Of a stretch of 16,864 nt of DNA, positions 1 through 6,134 are shown in pieces (the stretch's first letter is position 1; each line of letters begins with the position of its first letter). Where the stretch lies: positions 1-16,864 of the forward strand of contig WFQZ01000025.1 in NCBI GenBank assembly GCA_015486785.1, in the 5' to 3' direction. Source of the stretch: Thermoflexales bacterium. GTDB taxonomy: Bacteria > Chloroflexota > Anaerolineae > B4-G1 > SLSP01. The notes under the pieces were generated by a model. That model made no database searches and was not told where the DNA came from. It saw nothing but the letters and a program-made list of their open reading frames with translations. The translations under genes and the position numbers were made by a program.

Positions 1-1
1 G

Positions 2-853
2 GCCTGGATCGCGCCGAATGTCGGCGGCCTGATCGCGTTGGCCGTGTTGCACAACCTCATCGGCGCGGTGGCGATCTACGCCACGTGGATCGAACCGTTC
101 CGCGTGGGGGTGACGCAGCAGACTTTTCCCGTCGCCCAAAAATTGGCGCGTCCCCTGCGCTTGCTGCATATCTCCGATCTGCACTTCGAGGGAACTTCCC
201 CGCGCGAGAGCGCGGTGTTGGCTCTGGCGCGGGATTTGCAGCCCGATCTCATCGTGTTGACCGGCGATTACCTCAATTTGTCCTCGGTGTACGACGAGGC
301 CGCTCAGGCCGGGGCGCGGGAGTTTCTGGCGCAGCTTTCCGCGCCGCTGGGCATCTTCGCCGTCAGCGGCAGCCCGGTGGTGGATGTACCGGAGATCGTG
401 CCTGCTTGCTTTGCCGGTCTGCCGCTGCGTTGGCTGGATGACGAGGGCGCGTTGGTGACGGCGGAGGGGCTGTCGCTGTGGCTGATGGGCGTGCGCACCA
501 CGTATCAGGAGTCGCGCGACGAGATGGCGTTGCGCCGCTGCGTGGCCCGTGCGCCGGAGGGTGCGCTCAAGGTGTTGCTCTATCACACGCCGGATTTGAT
601 GCCGGTGGCGGCTTCGCTGGGCGTGGATTTGTATCTCTGCGGGCACACGCACGGCGGCCAGATTCGCGCTCCGCTCTACGGGGCGGTGGCCACCAGTTCG
701 CGGTGGGGCAAACGGTACGAAATGGGGCTGTATCGTGAGGCGGAAACCACCTTGTACGTCAGTCGCGGCCTGGGCGTGGAGGGGTTGGGCGCACCTCGTG
801 CGCGGTTCCTCGCTCCGCCGGAAATTGTGTTGTGGGAGTTTCAAACAGATTGA
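2..853 (+). CDS. Metallophosphoesterase, membrane-anchored, 5' end outside window
   Basis: Calcineurin-like metallophosphoesterase of the YkuE type, which typically hydrolyses phosphoesters at the cell surface. The frame is open to the window edge, so the start lies upstream; the TTG at 38 is probably internal. The first visible residues form a hydrophobic membrane segment (LIALAVLHNLIGAVAIYA). Motif I is SDLHF (D at 176-178, H at 182-184), motif II is TGD (263-268), a His follows in YHTPDL, and motif V is GHTHGG (641-658). The usual motif III GNHD/E is instead GSPV (368-379), so the Asn metal ligand and catalytic His are missing. The stop codon overlaps the -35 box of the rnpB promoter. The family is clear; whether the enzyme is active is uncertain. 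Confidence 0.85.
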   Translation, partial: AWIAPNVGGLIALAVLHNLIGAVAIYATWIEPFRVGVTQQTFPVAQKLARPLRLLHISDLHFEGTSPRESAVLALARDLQPDLIVLTGDYLNLSSVYDEAAQAGAREFLAQLSAPLGIFAVSGSPVVDVPEIVPACFAGLPLRWLDDEGALVTAEGLSLWLMGVRTTYQESRDEMALRRCVARAPEGALKVLLYHTPDLMPVAASLGVDLYLCGHTHGGQIRAPLYGAVATSSRWGKRYEMGLYREAETTLYVSRGLGVEGLGAPRARFLAPPEIVLWEFQTD

Positions 854-877
854 CCAATCCCTGGAGTTAGTTAATAT
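850..877 (+). promoter_or_regulatory. Sigma-70-type promoter for rnpB
   Basis: TTGACC at 850-855 and TAATAT at 872-877 are separated by 16 bp. The predicted start site (about 884) coincides with the first bases of the RNase P RNA P1 helix (886), which independently supports the call. The -35 box overlaps the stop codon of the upstream metallophosphoesterase gene. Confidence 0.65.
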
Positions 878-885
878 CTGAGGCA

Positions 886-1249
886 AGGCTGAGTCGGGCA
901 GGCGGTCGCGCACATCGTGGATGTGTGAGGAAAGTCCGGACTCCATAGGGCACGATGCCGGGTAACACCCGGACGGGGCGACTCGTGGATAGGGCCACAG
1001 AAACAGACCGCCTCTGGCGTAAGTCAGGGGTAAGGGTGAAAAGGCGGTGTAAGAGACCACCGGCTCGGCGGGTAACTGCCGAGGCCAGGCAACCCCCATC
1101 GGGAGCAAGACCAAGCAGGAGGGAAGGGGCGCGGCCCGTGCCCGTAGAACCTCCGGGTAGGTCGCACGAGGCAGTCGGAGACGATTGCCCAAGATAGATG
1201 ATCGCCGCCCTGCAGGGCACAGAATCCGGCTTATCGCTTGACTCAGCCT
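886..1249 (+). ncRNA. rnpB: RNase P RNA, bacterial A-type
   Basis: Catalytic RNA that trims the 5' leader of precursor tRNAs. Hallmark conserved blocks appear in the right order: GAGGAAAGTCCGGACTCC (927-944), ACAGAAACAGACCGCC (997-1012), a GGTAAGGGTGAAAAGG block (about 1029-1044) followed by GTAAGAGACCACCGG, and AGAATCCGGCTTA near the 3' end (1221-1233). The termini form a perfect 10-bp P1 helix: AGGCTGAGTC (886-895) pairs with GACTCAGCCT (1240-1249). The ends are set from P1 and may be off by a few bases. No obvious intrinsic terminator follows before the response regulator gene, 36 nt downstream. Confidence 0.95.
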
Positions 1250-1285
1250 CAAGCCCAAGCGATTTCTTTTGAGGAAAGGAATGCG

Positions 1286-1990
1286 ATGAAGGATAATGCG
1301 GGACAAGGGAAGATTCTCATCATTGACGACGATCAAGGTCTGCTGCGTCTGAATGAACTGGCGTTAAGAGGGCACGGTTTTGAGGTGTACACTGCCTCGG
1401 ATGGGAAATCCGGCTTGGAGATGTTCTACCGCATCAACCCCGACTTGGTGATCCTGGATGTGATGATGCCCGATCTCGACGGATTGACCCTGTGCCGGAA
1501 GATCCGGGAACATTCCCAGGTGCCGCTATTGTTTCTCTCCGCGCGTGGGCATGTGCAAGCCCGTGTTGAGGGGCTGCGTCTGGGGGCAGACGACTACATC
1601 GTCAAGCCGTTTGACGTGCAGGAATTGGTGGCCCGCATTGAAGCTCTCCTGCGGCGCACGCGGCATACCCCGGCTTACTCCTCGCAGGTGTTGCGCTTTG
1701 ACAATGGGCGGTTGGTGCTCAACCGTGAGACCCGTCAAGTATTCCTGGACGGCGAGCGGTTGCATTTGACGCCCACGGAAAGCAAGCTCCTGTTTTATCT
1801 GGCCGAGCGGGCCGGACGGATATTGTCTGTGGAGACTCTCTATAATGCGGTATGGTCCTACCACAGTGACGCCGACCTCAACGTAGTGCGTTGGTACATC
1901 TGGCGGCTGCGGAGGAAGTTAAAGGAAGGTGAACGAGGCCACTTTATCATCACCGAGCCGGGCATTGGCTATCGGTTTACCACACTTTGA
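1286..1990 (+). CDS. OmpR/PhoB-family response regulator, orphan
   Basis: DNA-binding response regulator of 234 residues. The receiver domain (about 10-122) has the acidic cluster D14-D15-D16, phospho-acceptor D58 (LVILDVMMPD), S85 (FLSAR) and K107 (YIVKPFD). The C-terminal winged helix (about 135-234) has the LTPTESKLLFYL and RRKLKEG segments typical of OmpR/PhoB. ATG 1286 is chosen because GAGGAAAGG lies 6-7 nt upstream; a TTG at 1238 in the same frame lies inside the 3' strand of rnpB P1. No histidine kinase is in the window, so the partner is unknown. It is followed after 12 nt by a histidine phosphatase gene and probably shares its transcript, perhaps by readthrough from rnpB. Confidence 0.93.
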   Translation: MKDNAGQGKILIIDDDQGLLRLNELALRGHGFEVYTASDGKSGLEMFYRINPDLVILDVMMPDLDGLTLCRKIREHSQVPLLFLSARGHVQARVEGLRLGADDYIVKPFDVQELVARIEALLRRTRHTPAYSSQVLRFDNGRLVLNRETRQVFLDGERLHLTPTESKLLFYLAERAGRILSVETLYNAVWSYHSDADLNVVRWYIWRLRRKLKEGERGHFIITEPGIGYRFTTL

Positions 1991-2002
1991 AATGGAGTGA
2001 CG

Positions 2003-2593
2003 ATGCAACTTTTACTCGCCCGCCATGGGCAATCTCAATGGCAAGTGGACCGCGAGAATGCGGATGGGGATTCTCAGTTGACCGAGCTGGGTATTCGGCA
2101 GGCGCACTACTTGGGGGCGTATCTGCGGCAGCAAGAGCAGGTGAGCGTGATTTACGCCAGCGATTTGATCCGCGCCCGGACGACGGCGGAGATCATCGCC
2201 TCGTACCTGGAATTGCCGGTGCAGATTGAGCCATCGCTCCGCGAATACACCGGCTGGAATGAAGGTTGGGCGCCGGAGCCACGCTCGATGTGGGACCCCG
2301 CGCACGATACGGAGCTATCCCCCAGCTATCAGCAGTTTTGCCGGCGGCTCAACGTGACCTTGCAGAAGCTGCTATCCGATCAGCCGGAGGCGGCGACGGT
2401 GCTGCTGGTGGCGCACGGCGGCTCAATCGGGGTGATGCTGCGTACTATCATCGGCACGGCGACGCTGCGCTTGTGGACCTGGAACACGGCTTTGCACAAG
2501 GCGGAGTGGAATCGCCCCGGCTGGGGAGCGACGTGGGTGCTGCATTACCTCAACCGCCTGGAGCATCTGCCTTACTCGCTGAGGTCCGCATGA
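2003..2593 (+). CDS. Histidine phosphatase (phosphoglycerate mutase-like)
   Basis: Protein of 196 residues from the histidine phosphatase superfamily (branch 1, GpmB/CobC-like). The phospho-accepting RHG triad is at 7-9 (R7, H8), with a second Arg in SDLIRARTTA (R57), a likely proton-donor Glu at LREYTGWNEG (E81) and the second His in LLVAHGG (H138). All catalytic positions are present, so it should be an active phosphatase or mutase. The substrate cannot be read from sequence. ATG 2003 has GGAG at 1994-1997; a GTG at 1997 is the alternative. Its stop overlaps the next start in an ATGA, so it is probably translationally coupled to the DUF2085 gene. Members of this superfamily include phosphoserine phosphatases, which matters because a serine pathway without SerB lies 2.5 kb downstream. 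Confidence 0.9.
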   Translation: MQLLLARHGQSQWQVDRENADGDSQLTELGIRQAHYLGAYLRQQEQVSVIYASDLIRARTTAEIIASYLELPVQIEPSLREYTGWNEGWAPEPRSMWDPAHDTELSPSYQQFCRRLNVTLQKLLSDQPEAATVLLVAHGGSIGVMLRTIIGTATLRLWTWNTALHKAEWNRPGWGATWVLHYLNRLEHLPYSLRSA

Positions 2594-3411
2594 GCAGGGC
2601 GCAGTTCTCTCGTGGCTGGGTGTGGTCGGGTGTAGCCCTGGTAGTGCTTGCGCTGCTGGGGTTATTTTTCTTCACCCCCGGCGATCTGCTGCGCAAGGCG
2701 GATTACATCGGCGCGGCGGTTTGCCATCGGCGGGCGGTGCATTCGTTCTTCATCGCCGGGCACCAACTCCCGCTGTGCGAGCGGTGTACCGGCACGTTCT
2801 CCGGTGCGTTGACCGGTCTGTTGGTGCAGTGGGGCCTCTGGCAGCGGCGACGTTCGTTCCGCTTCCCCAGGACGGCACATTTGATCGTCGTGGGGCTGTT
2901 GGCTGCCCCGTGGGTGTTGGATGGCGTGAATTCCGCCTCGGTGGAGTTCCTGGGCACGGCGACGGGCGTGCTGGGCTACGTCTCCCAGCCGTGGGGGCGA
3001 TTCTTGAGCGGTATCCTGATGGGGATGGCGATGAGCGTGGCGCTGGTGCCGTCCTTCAATCAAGTCTTGTGGCGTGACGTGGAAGATGCTCCCACGCTGC
3101 GCTCCTGGCGCGAGTTGTTGACTTTGCTCGTCATTGAGGGGGGCGTGGCGGCGGCCATCCTCTCGCTGAAACCGGTCTTGCTCTATCCGGTGGCCTTTTA
3201 CAGCGTGAGCGGCGTGGTGGCGATGTTCGTTTGCCTGGGGGCGATGGTCTTTGTGATGGCCCTGGAGCGCGAAAATGCCTTCGGCGGATGGCGCGAGGCG
3301 TGGGTGCCGTTGGTGTGGGGCGGCGTCTTTGCGATCCTGGTCATCGGCGGGATGGACGCGCTGCGGCTGCATCTGACCGGCACGCTGGATGGGCTGCCCG
3401 GATTGCGTTAA
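2590..3411 (+). CDS. DUF2085 family integral membrane protein
   Basis: Protein of 273 residues with about six hydrophobic segments (about 10-28, 68-82, 100-116, 134-158, 175-235, 250-266). The family signature is clear: CHR at 45-47, SFF near 52, then GHQLPLCERCTG (57-68) with a CxxC pair (C63, C66). The Cys/His cluster near the membrane suggests metal or redox binding, but this is inference and no function is established for the family as far as I know. It starts in a 4-nt ATGA overlap with the histidine phosphatase. The last quarter of this gene (3166-3443 including flank) recurs in broken form at 4801-4946. A GC-rich hairpin follows at 3470. Confidence 0.88.
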   Translation: MSRAQFSRGWVWSGVALVVLALLGLFFFTPGDLLRKADYIGAAVCHRRAVHSFFIAGHQLPLCERCTGTFSGALTGLLVQWGLWQRRRSFRFPRTAHLIVVGLLAAPWVLDGVNSASVEFLGTATGVLGYVSQPWGRFLSGILMGMAMSVALVPSFNQVLWRDVEDAPTLRSWRELLTLLVIEGGVAAAILSLKPVLLYPVAFYSVSGVVAMFVCLGAMVFVMALERENAFGGWREAWVPLVWGGVFAILVIGGMDALRLHLTGTLDGLPGLR

Positions 3412-3443
3412 AGCTCACGGCTAACGAGACTGATTACACTGCG
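3346..3443 (+). repeat. Parent copy of a segmental duplication (DUF2085 tail plus 3' flank)
   Basis: This 98-bp block covers the last 22 codons of the DUF2085 gene and 32 bp of flank. It recurs at 4848-4946 with only two substitutions (3400/4902 and 3441/4944) and one inserted G (4930/4931). Two further blocks, 3166-3186 and 3263-3293, match 4801-4821 and 4821-4851. Confidence 0.9.
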
Positions 3444-3469
3444 ACGATTGAATGGCGAGAGATACGTGA

Positions 3470-3502
3470 GAGGCGAAGCGTCGCGCTCCGCCTCCTTTCG
3501 TT
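3470..3502 (+). terminator. Possible intrinsic terminator after the DUF2085 gene
   Basis: GAGGCG (3470-3475) pairs with CGCCTC (3489-3494). An inner AGCG/CGCT stem lies inside it with one A/C mismatch and a TCG triloop. The stem is followed by the T-rich stretch CTTTCGTTCTC. It sits between convergent genes, as expected for a terminator, but the T tract is interrupted. The reverse direction has no T tract. Confidence 0.4.
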
Positions 3503-3503
3503 C

Positions 3504-4538
3504 TCAGAAAACGAGCTTAGCCAGCTTGAGAGCGCCCTGCTTCCAGGGGACGCGATGCGTAACCCCGCTCTGCTCGCGGAAACTATCGAGGTTTTCCAAG
3601 TACCAGCGGTAATTGCGCAACAAGGCATCCTTGTTGGAATACTTAGGCGTAAAACCGAGTCGGCTTTCGGCCTTTTCGACCGAGACGAATGAGTCTCGAT
3701 AAACCGTTTCGTAAACCCAGGCGTAAAGCGGGGAGATGTGCAGCTTTTCTAGGAGGCGAAGTATGAGCACGGCAGGTTTGGCGGGGATAGGGATGATGCG
3801 TTTGCCGAAGCCTGCTTCATCCAACACGGCCTGGTAATCCTCCTTCAGCGTGGTGAAGACTTTGGCCCCAATGTTGAAGGTATCGTTGGCGACCTCGCAA
3901 GGCTTGGTCATCGTGAGCCAGATAGCGTCGCAGAGGTCCTCCACGTCAAGCAGTTGGTAGTGGTTGTCGCCACTGCCGAGAACGGGGAAATTGTGCCCGC
4001 TCCTTGCCCAATCGTAAAGAAGTGCGAAAACTCCCAGTCGCTCCGGTCCGATGAAGGACTTGGGGCGAATGATGGGGATGCACATTCCCTGTTCGCGGAA
4101 GCGTTCGCAGACGTGTTCAGCTTCGACCTTGGCTTCGCCGTAAGGGCCAACGCCCTGAAGCGGGTCGTCTTCGTAGATGGGATGGTGATCGGGAATGCCG
4201 TATACTGCCGTCGTAGAAATGTGGATGAAGCGTTGGACGCCTTCTTGTTGCGCTGCGCTCAGCAACGTGCGCGTGCCGTCGATCTGCGTTGTGTATATTT
4301 CCTCCGGTGGGTAAAGGGGCAGGGCGGCGGCACAGTGAACGACTTGATCAATCCCTTTCATTGCCTTGGCGACGGTAGCCGCGTCGCGGATGTCGCCGAC
4401 AACGGCTGTGATGCGAGCCTTTTCGGGGTATTCGAAAGGTTGCATATCGAGGGCGACGATCTCTACCCCCTTGGCGAGCAGTGAGCGGATGAGATTGATG
4501 CCCAGAAAGCCGGAACTGCCGGTGACGAGAACACGCAT
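3504..4538 (-). CDS. NAD(P)-dependent epimerase/dehydratase (extended SDR)
   Basis: Extended short-chain dehydrogenase of 344 residues, the family of sugar-nucleotide epimerases, dehydratases and 3-beta-HSD-like enzymes. The Rossmann motif GSSGFLG is at 7-13, an acidic residue ends beta-2 (D31, favouring NAD), and the catalytic set is S108/T109 (ISTTAVYG) with Y133 and K137 (YGEAK). The C-terminal half is the usual variable substrate domain, so the substrate is not assignable; a nucleotide sugar is the default guess. ATG 4538 has AGGAGG 7 nt upstream (4546-4551) and a good promoter at 4588-4615. It is a single-gene unit facing the opposite way from both flanking operons, and it lies between the two copies of the DUF2085-tail duplication, suggesting insertion there. 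Confidence 0.88.
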   Translation of the reverse strand: MRVLVTGSSGFLGINLIRSLLAKGVEIVALDMQPFEYPEKARITAVVGDIRDAATVAKAMKGIDQVVHCAAALPLYPPEEIYTTQIDGTRTLLSAAQQEGVQRFIHISTTAVYGIPDHHPIYEDDPLQGVGPYGEAKVEAEHVCERFREQGMCIPIIRPKSFIGPERLGVFALLYDWARSGHNFPVLGSGDNHYQLLDVEDLCDAIWLTMTKPCEVANDTFNIGAKVFTTLKEDYQAVLDEAGFGKRIIPIPAKPAVLILRLLEKLHISPLYAWVYETVYRDSFVSVEKAESRLGFTPKYSNKDALLRNYRWYLENLDSFREQSGVTHRVPWKQGALKLAKLVF

Positions 4539-4587
4539 GTTGAGACCTCCTCGGTGCCTCCTTGAGGCTTGTTTAGTGTGCGGCGGG

Positions 4588-4615
4588 ATTGTAGCATCGC
4601 GCGTTATCCCGTCAA
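4588..4615 (-). promoter_or_regulatory. Promoter of the epimerase gene
   Basis: On the minus strand TTGACG (4610-4615) and TACAAT (4588-4593) are separated by 16 bp. The predicted start site is about 4581, giving a leader of roughly 43 nt before the AGGAGG and ATG of the epimerase gene. Confidence 0.65.
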
Positions 4616-4641
4616 GGCAGCCTACCTTCGTCTGCGGCCTA

Positions 4642-4650
4642 TGCTACAAT
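4642..4650 (+). promoter_or_regulatory. Extended -10 promoter reading into the gene-free region
   Basis: TGCTACAAT is an extended -10 element (TG-n-TACAAT); no convincing -35 box is seen about 17 bp upstream. It is divergent from the epimerase promoter about 50 bp away, and both share the string ATGCTACAAT. Transcription would start near 4657 and enter the structured region at 4669-4800, eventually reaching the aminotransferase operon. Confidence 0.45.
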
Positions 4651-4800
4651 GGGAGCAGCATATAGGGGAAGGAGGTGGTGACGAGCTGACATCTTGAGGG
4701 ACGTTGAGCGTTGCTCCTCGGTGCGTCGGGTAGTTTCGGTGCAGCTCTGACGAGAGTACTAACCCGCGAGGGGATGAATCTCCTCGGCATTCATCTCGAG
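4651..4800 (+). other. Structured-looking leader or small RNA with orphan Shine-Dalgarno
   Basis: No gene is seen here. AAGGAGG (4669-4675) is a near-perfect ribosome-binding site, but the only nearby start, GTG 4678, reads GTG-ACG-AGC-TGA. Downstream, CTCCTCG (4714-4720) can pair with CGAGGGG (4767-4773), and inside that CGGGT (4727-4731) pairs with ACCCG (4762-4766). Alternatively CGAGGGG pairs with a second CTCCTCG (4780-4786) around a 6-nt loop, or GATGAAT (4773-4779) pairs with ATTCATC (4789-4795). These pairings exclude one another, as in riboswitch or attenuator leaders. I could not match it to a known RNA family. Confidence 0.35.
4686..4696 (+). repeat. 11-bp direct repeat, left copy
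   Basis: CTGACATCTTG here is repeated exactly at 4980-4990. The two copies flank most of the structured region and the whole decayed DUF2085 fragment. Confidence 0.6.
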
Positions 4801-4946
4801 CTGAAGCCGGTCTTGCTCTATGGAGCGCGAAAATGCCTTCGGCGGATGGCGGGATGGACGCGCTGCGGCTGCATCTGACCGGCACGCTGGATGGGCTGCC
4901 CTGATTGCGTTAAAGCTCACGGCTAACGAGGACTGATTACACTTCG
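4801..4946 (+). pseudogene. Broken partial copy of the DUF2085 gene 3' end
   Basis: Three blocks of the intact gene are joined in order: 3166-3186, 3263-3293 and 3346-3443. Relative to the parent, 77 bp are missing at the first junction (1-nt microhomology) and 56 bp at the second (GGCG shared by both ends, 4848-4851). Neither deletion is a multiple of three. A G-to-T change at 4902 also turns the Gly codon four codons before the parent's stop into TGA. The remaining bases are about 97% identical to the parent, so the duplication looks recent relative to ordinary substitution. There is no start codon or full domain; it is not expected to make protein. Confidence 0.85.
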
Positions 4947-4971
4947 CAACGGCATCACTTTCGGGTACACT
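4943..4971 (+). promoter_or_regulatory. Possible promoter of the aminotransferase–SerA–DUF1015 operon
   Basis: TTCGCA (4943-4948) and TACACT (4966-4971) are separated by 17 bp, each matching the consensus at 4 of 6 positions. The -35 begins exactly where homology to the parent copy of the duplication ends, so the promoter may have been formed at, or trimmed to, that junction. The alternative promoter is the extended -10 at 4642. Confidence 0.35.
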
Positions 4972-4979
4972 GTAGTTGT

Positions 4980-4990
4980 CTGACATCTTG
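4980..4990 (+). repeat. 11-bp direct repeat, right copy
   Basis: Exact second copy of CTGACATCTTG found at 4686-4696, 294 bp away. Confidence 0.6.
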
Positions 4991-5046
4991 CGGCGGCTCG
5001 CCGAGGCGGGCCGTTGTATGAATTTCACATTCAAATGGAGGTACGT

Positions 5047-6126
5047 ATGTACAAAAAGCTCTTTATTCCTGGGCCGACGCATGTGCGGCAAGAGATTTTG
5101 GATGCGCAGACTGCCCCGATGATCGGGCATCGCGCTCCAGAGTACGCGGAGTTGCAAGGCGAAATCCGCCCCAAGTTGCAAAAGCTGCTCTACACCGAAC
5201 AACCGGTCTTCATTTACGCCAGCTCCGGCACCGGCGTGATGGAAGGCTCAATCCGCCAGGCCGTGCGCCCCGGCAAACGTGCCCTGGTGACTGTCTGCGG
5301 CGCGTTTTCCGACCGCTGGTATCAAATCGCCGTCGCCAACGGCGTTCCCACCGACCGAGTGGACGTGGCCTGGGGGGAGGGCGTCACCCCGGAGGTTGTG
5401 GACGAGGCGTTGAGCCGGGGCGACTATGACGCACTCACCGTGACTTTCAACGAAACGTCGACCGGCGTGATGAACCCGCTCGGAGAGATCGCGGCACTGG
5501 TGCGCGAAAAGTACCCCGAAACGGTGTTGCTGGTGGACGCGGTTTCCGGTATGGCCGGGGCCAAGATTCCGTTTGATGCGTGGGGGCTGGATGTGGTGCT
5601 CGCCAGCACGCAAAAATGTTTCGCTTTGCCGCCGGGGCTGGCGGTGGCGGCGGTCAGTGAGCGCATGCTCGCCCGCGCGGCGGAGGTCCCCAATCGCGGC
5701 TATTACTTTGACTTCCTGAACATGCTCAAGTACTACAAGAAAGACCAGACGCCCGCTACTCCGGCGATCAGCCTGATCCGCGCCCTGAATCAGCAGCTTG
5801 ACGACATCATGGCCGAAGGGCTGGAGGCGCGTTGGGCGCGGCATCTGGAGATGGCGGAAACCGTCCGCACGTGGGCACGCAAGCACTTCGCGCTCTTCCC
5901 CGATGAGCGATTCCTCTCCAACACCGTGACCACCGTCAAAAACACGCGCGGCATCAGCGTGGCCGACCTGAACAAGGCCTTGGGCGAGCGCGGCGCGATG
6001 ATCTCCAACGGATACGGCAAGCAGTTGCGTGAAAAGACCTTCCGCATTGCCCACATGGGCGATCTGACCGTGGCCGACATCCAATGGTTGTTGGGCTTGA
6101 TTGATGACATCTTGGGCTTGGCGTGA
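5047..6126 (+). CDS. Class V PLP aminotransferase (serine–glyoxylate/pyruvate type)
   Basis: Fold-type I, class V aminotransferase of 359 residues, related to alanine–glyoxylate and serine–pyruvate transaminases. The N-terminal KLFIPGPT motif and MIGHRAPEY are typical. The cofactor-binding Asp is D164 (LLVDAVSGMAG) and the Schiff-base lysine is K190 (ASTQKCFALPPG). ATG 5047 is chosen because GGAGG lies at 5037-5041 and the protein then begins at the family's usual position; ATG 5014 in frame lacks such a site. The next gene encodes a SerA-type dehydrogenase. In lineages lacking classical SerC, a member of this family is thought to transaminate phosphohydroxypyruvate, so a serine-pathway role is likely. 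A photorespiratory-type serine–glyoxylate role is the alternative. Confidence 0.92.
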   Translation: MYKKLFIPGPTHVRQEILDAQTAPMIGHRAPEYAELQGEIRPKLQKLLYTEQPVFIYASSGTGVMEGSIRQAVRPGKRALVTVCGAFSDRWYQIAVANGVPTDRVDVAWGEGVTPEVVDEALSRGDYDALTVTFNETSTGVMNPLGEIAALVREKYPETVLLVDAVSGMAGAKIPFDAWGLDVVLASTQKCFALPPGLAVAAVSERMLARAAEVPNRGYYFDFLNMLKYYKKDQTPATPAISLIRALNQQLDDIMAEGLEARWARHLEMAETVRTWARKHFALFPDERFLSNTVTTVKNTRGISVADLNKALGERGAMISNGYGKQLREKTFRIAHMGDLTVADIQWLLGLIDDILGLA

Positions 6127-6134
6127 GGTGTGAT

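Noticed and set aside
1238..1285. Longer response regulator starting at TTG 1238
   Set aside because: This start lies inside the rnpB P1 strand and lacks a ribosome-binding site, while ATG 1286 has GAGGAAAGG at good spacing and begins just before the receiver domain.
4747..4754. CTGACGAG resembling the hammerhead ribozyme core CUGANGA
   Set aside because: No GAAA core element or matching stem arrangement follows within a plausible distance, so the match is most likely chance.
4981..5046. Upstream in-frame ATG 5014 as aminotransferase start
   Set aside because: It lacks a ribosome-binding site, whereas ATG 5047 follows GGAGG and matches the family's KLFIPGPT start.
4651..5046. T-box or known amino-acid riboswitch in front of the serine operon
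   Set aside because: No T-box GGNACCGCG-type sequence or other recognised riboswitch core was found; only unassigned stems are seen.
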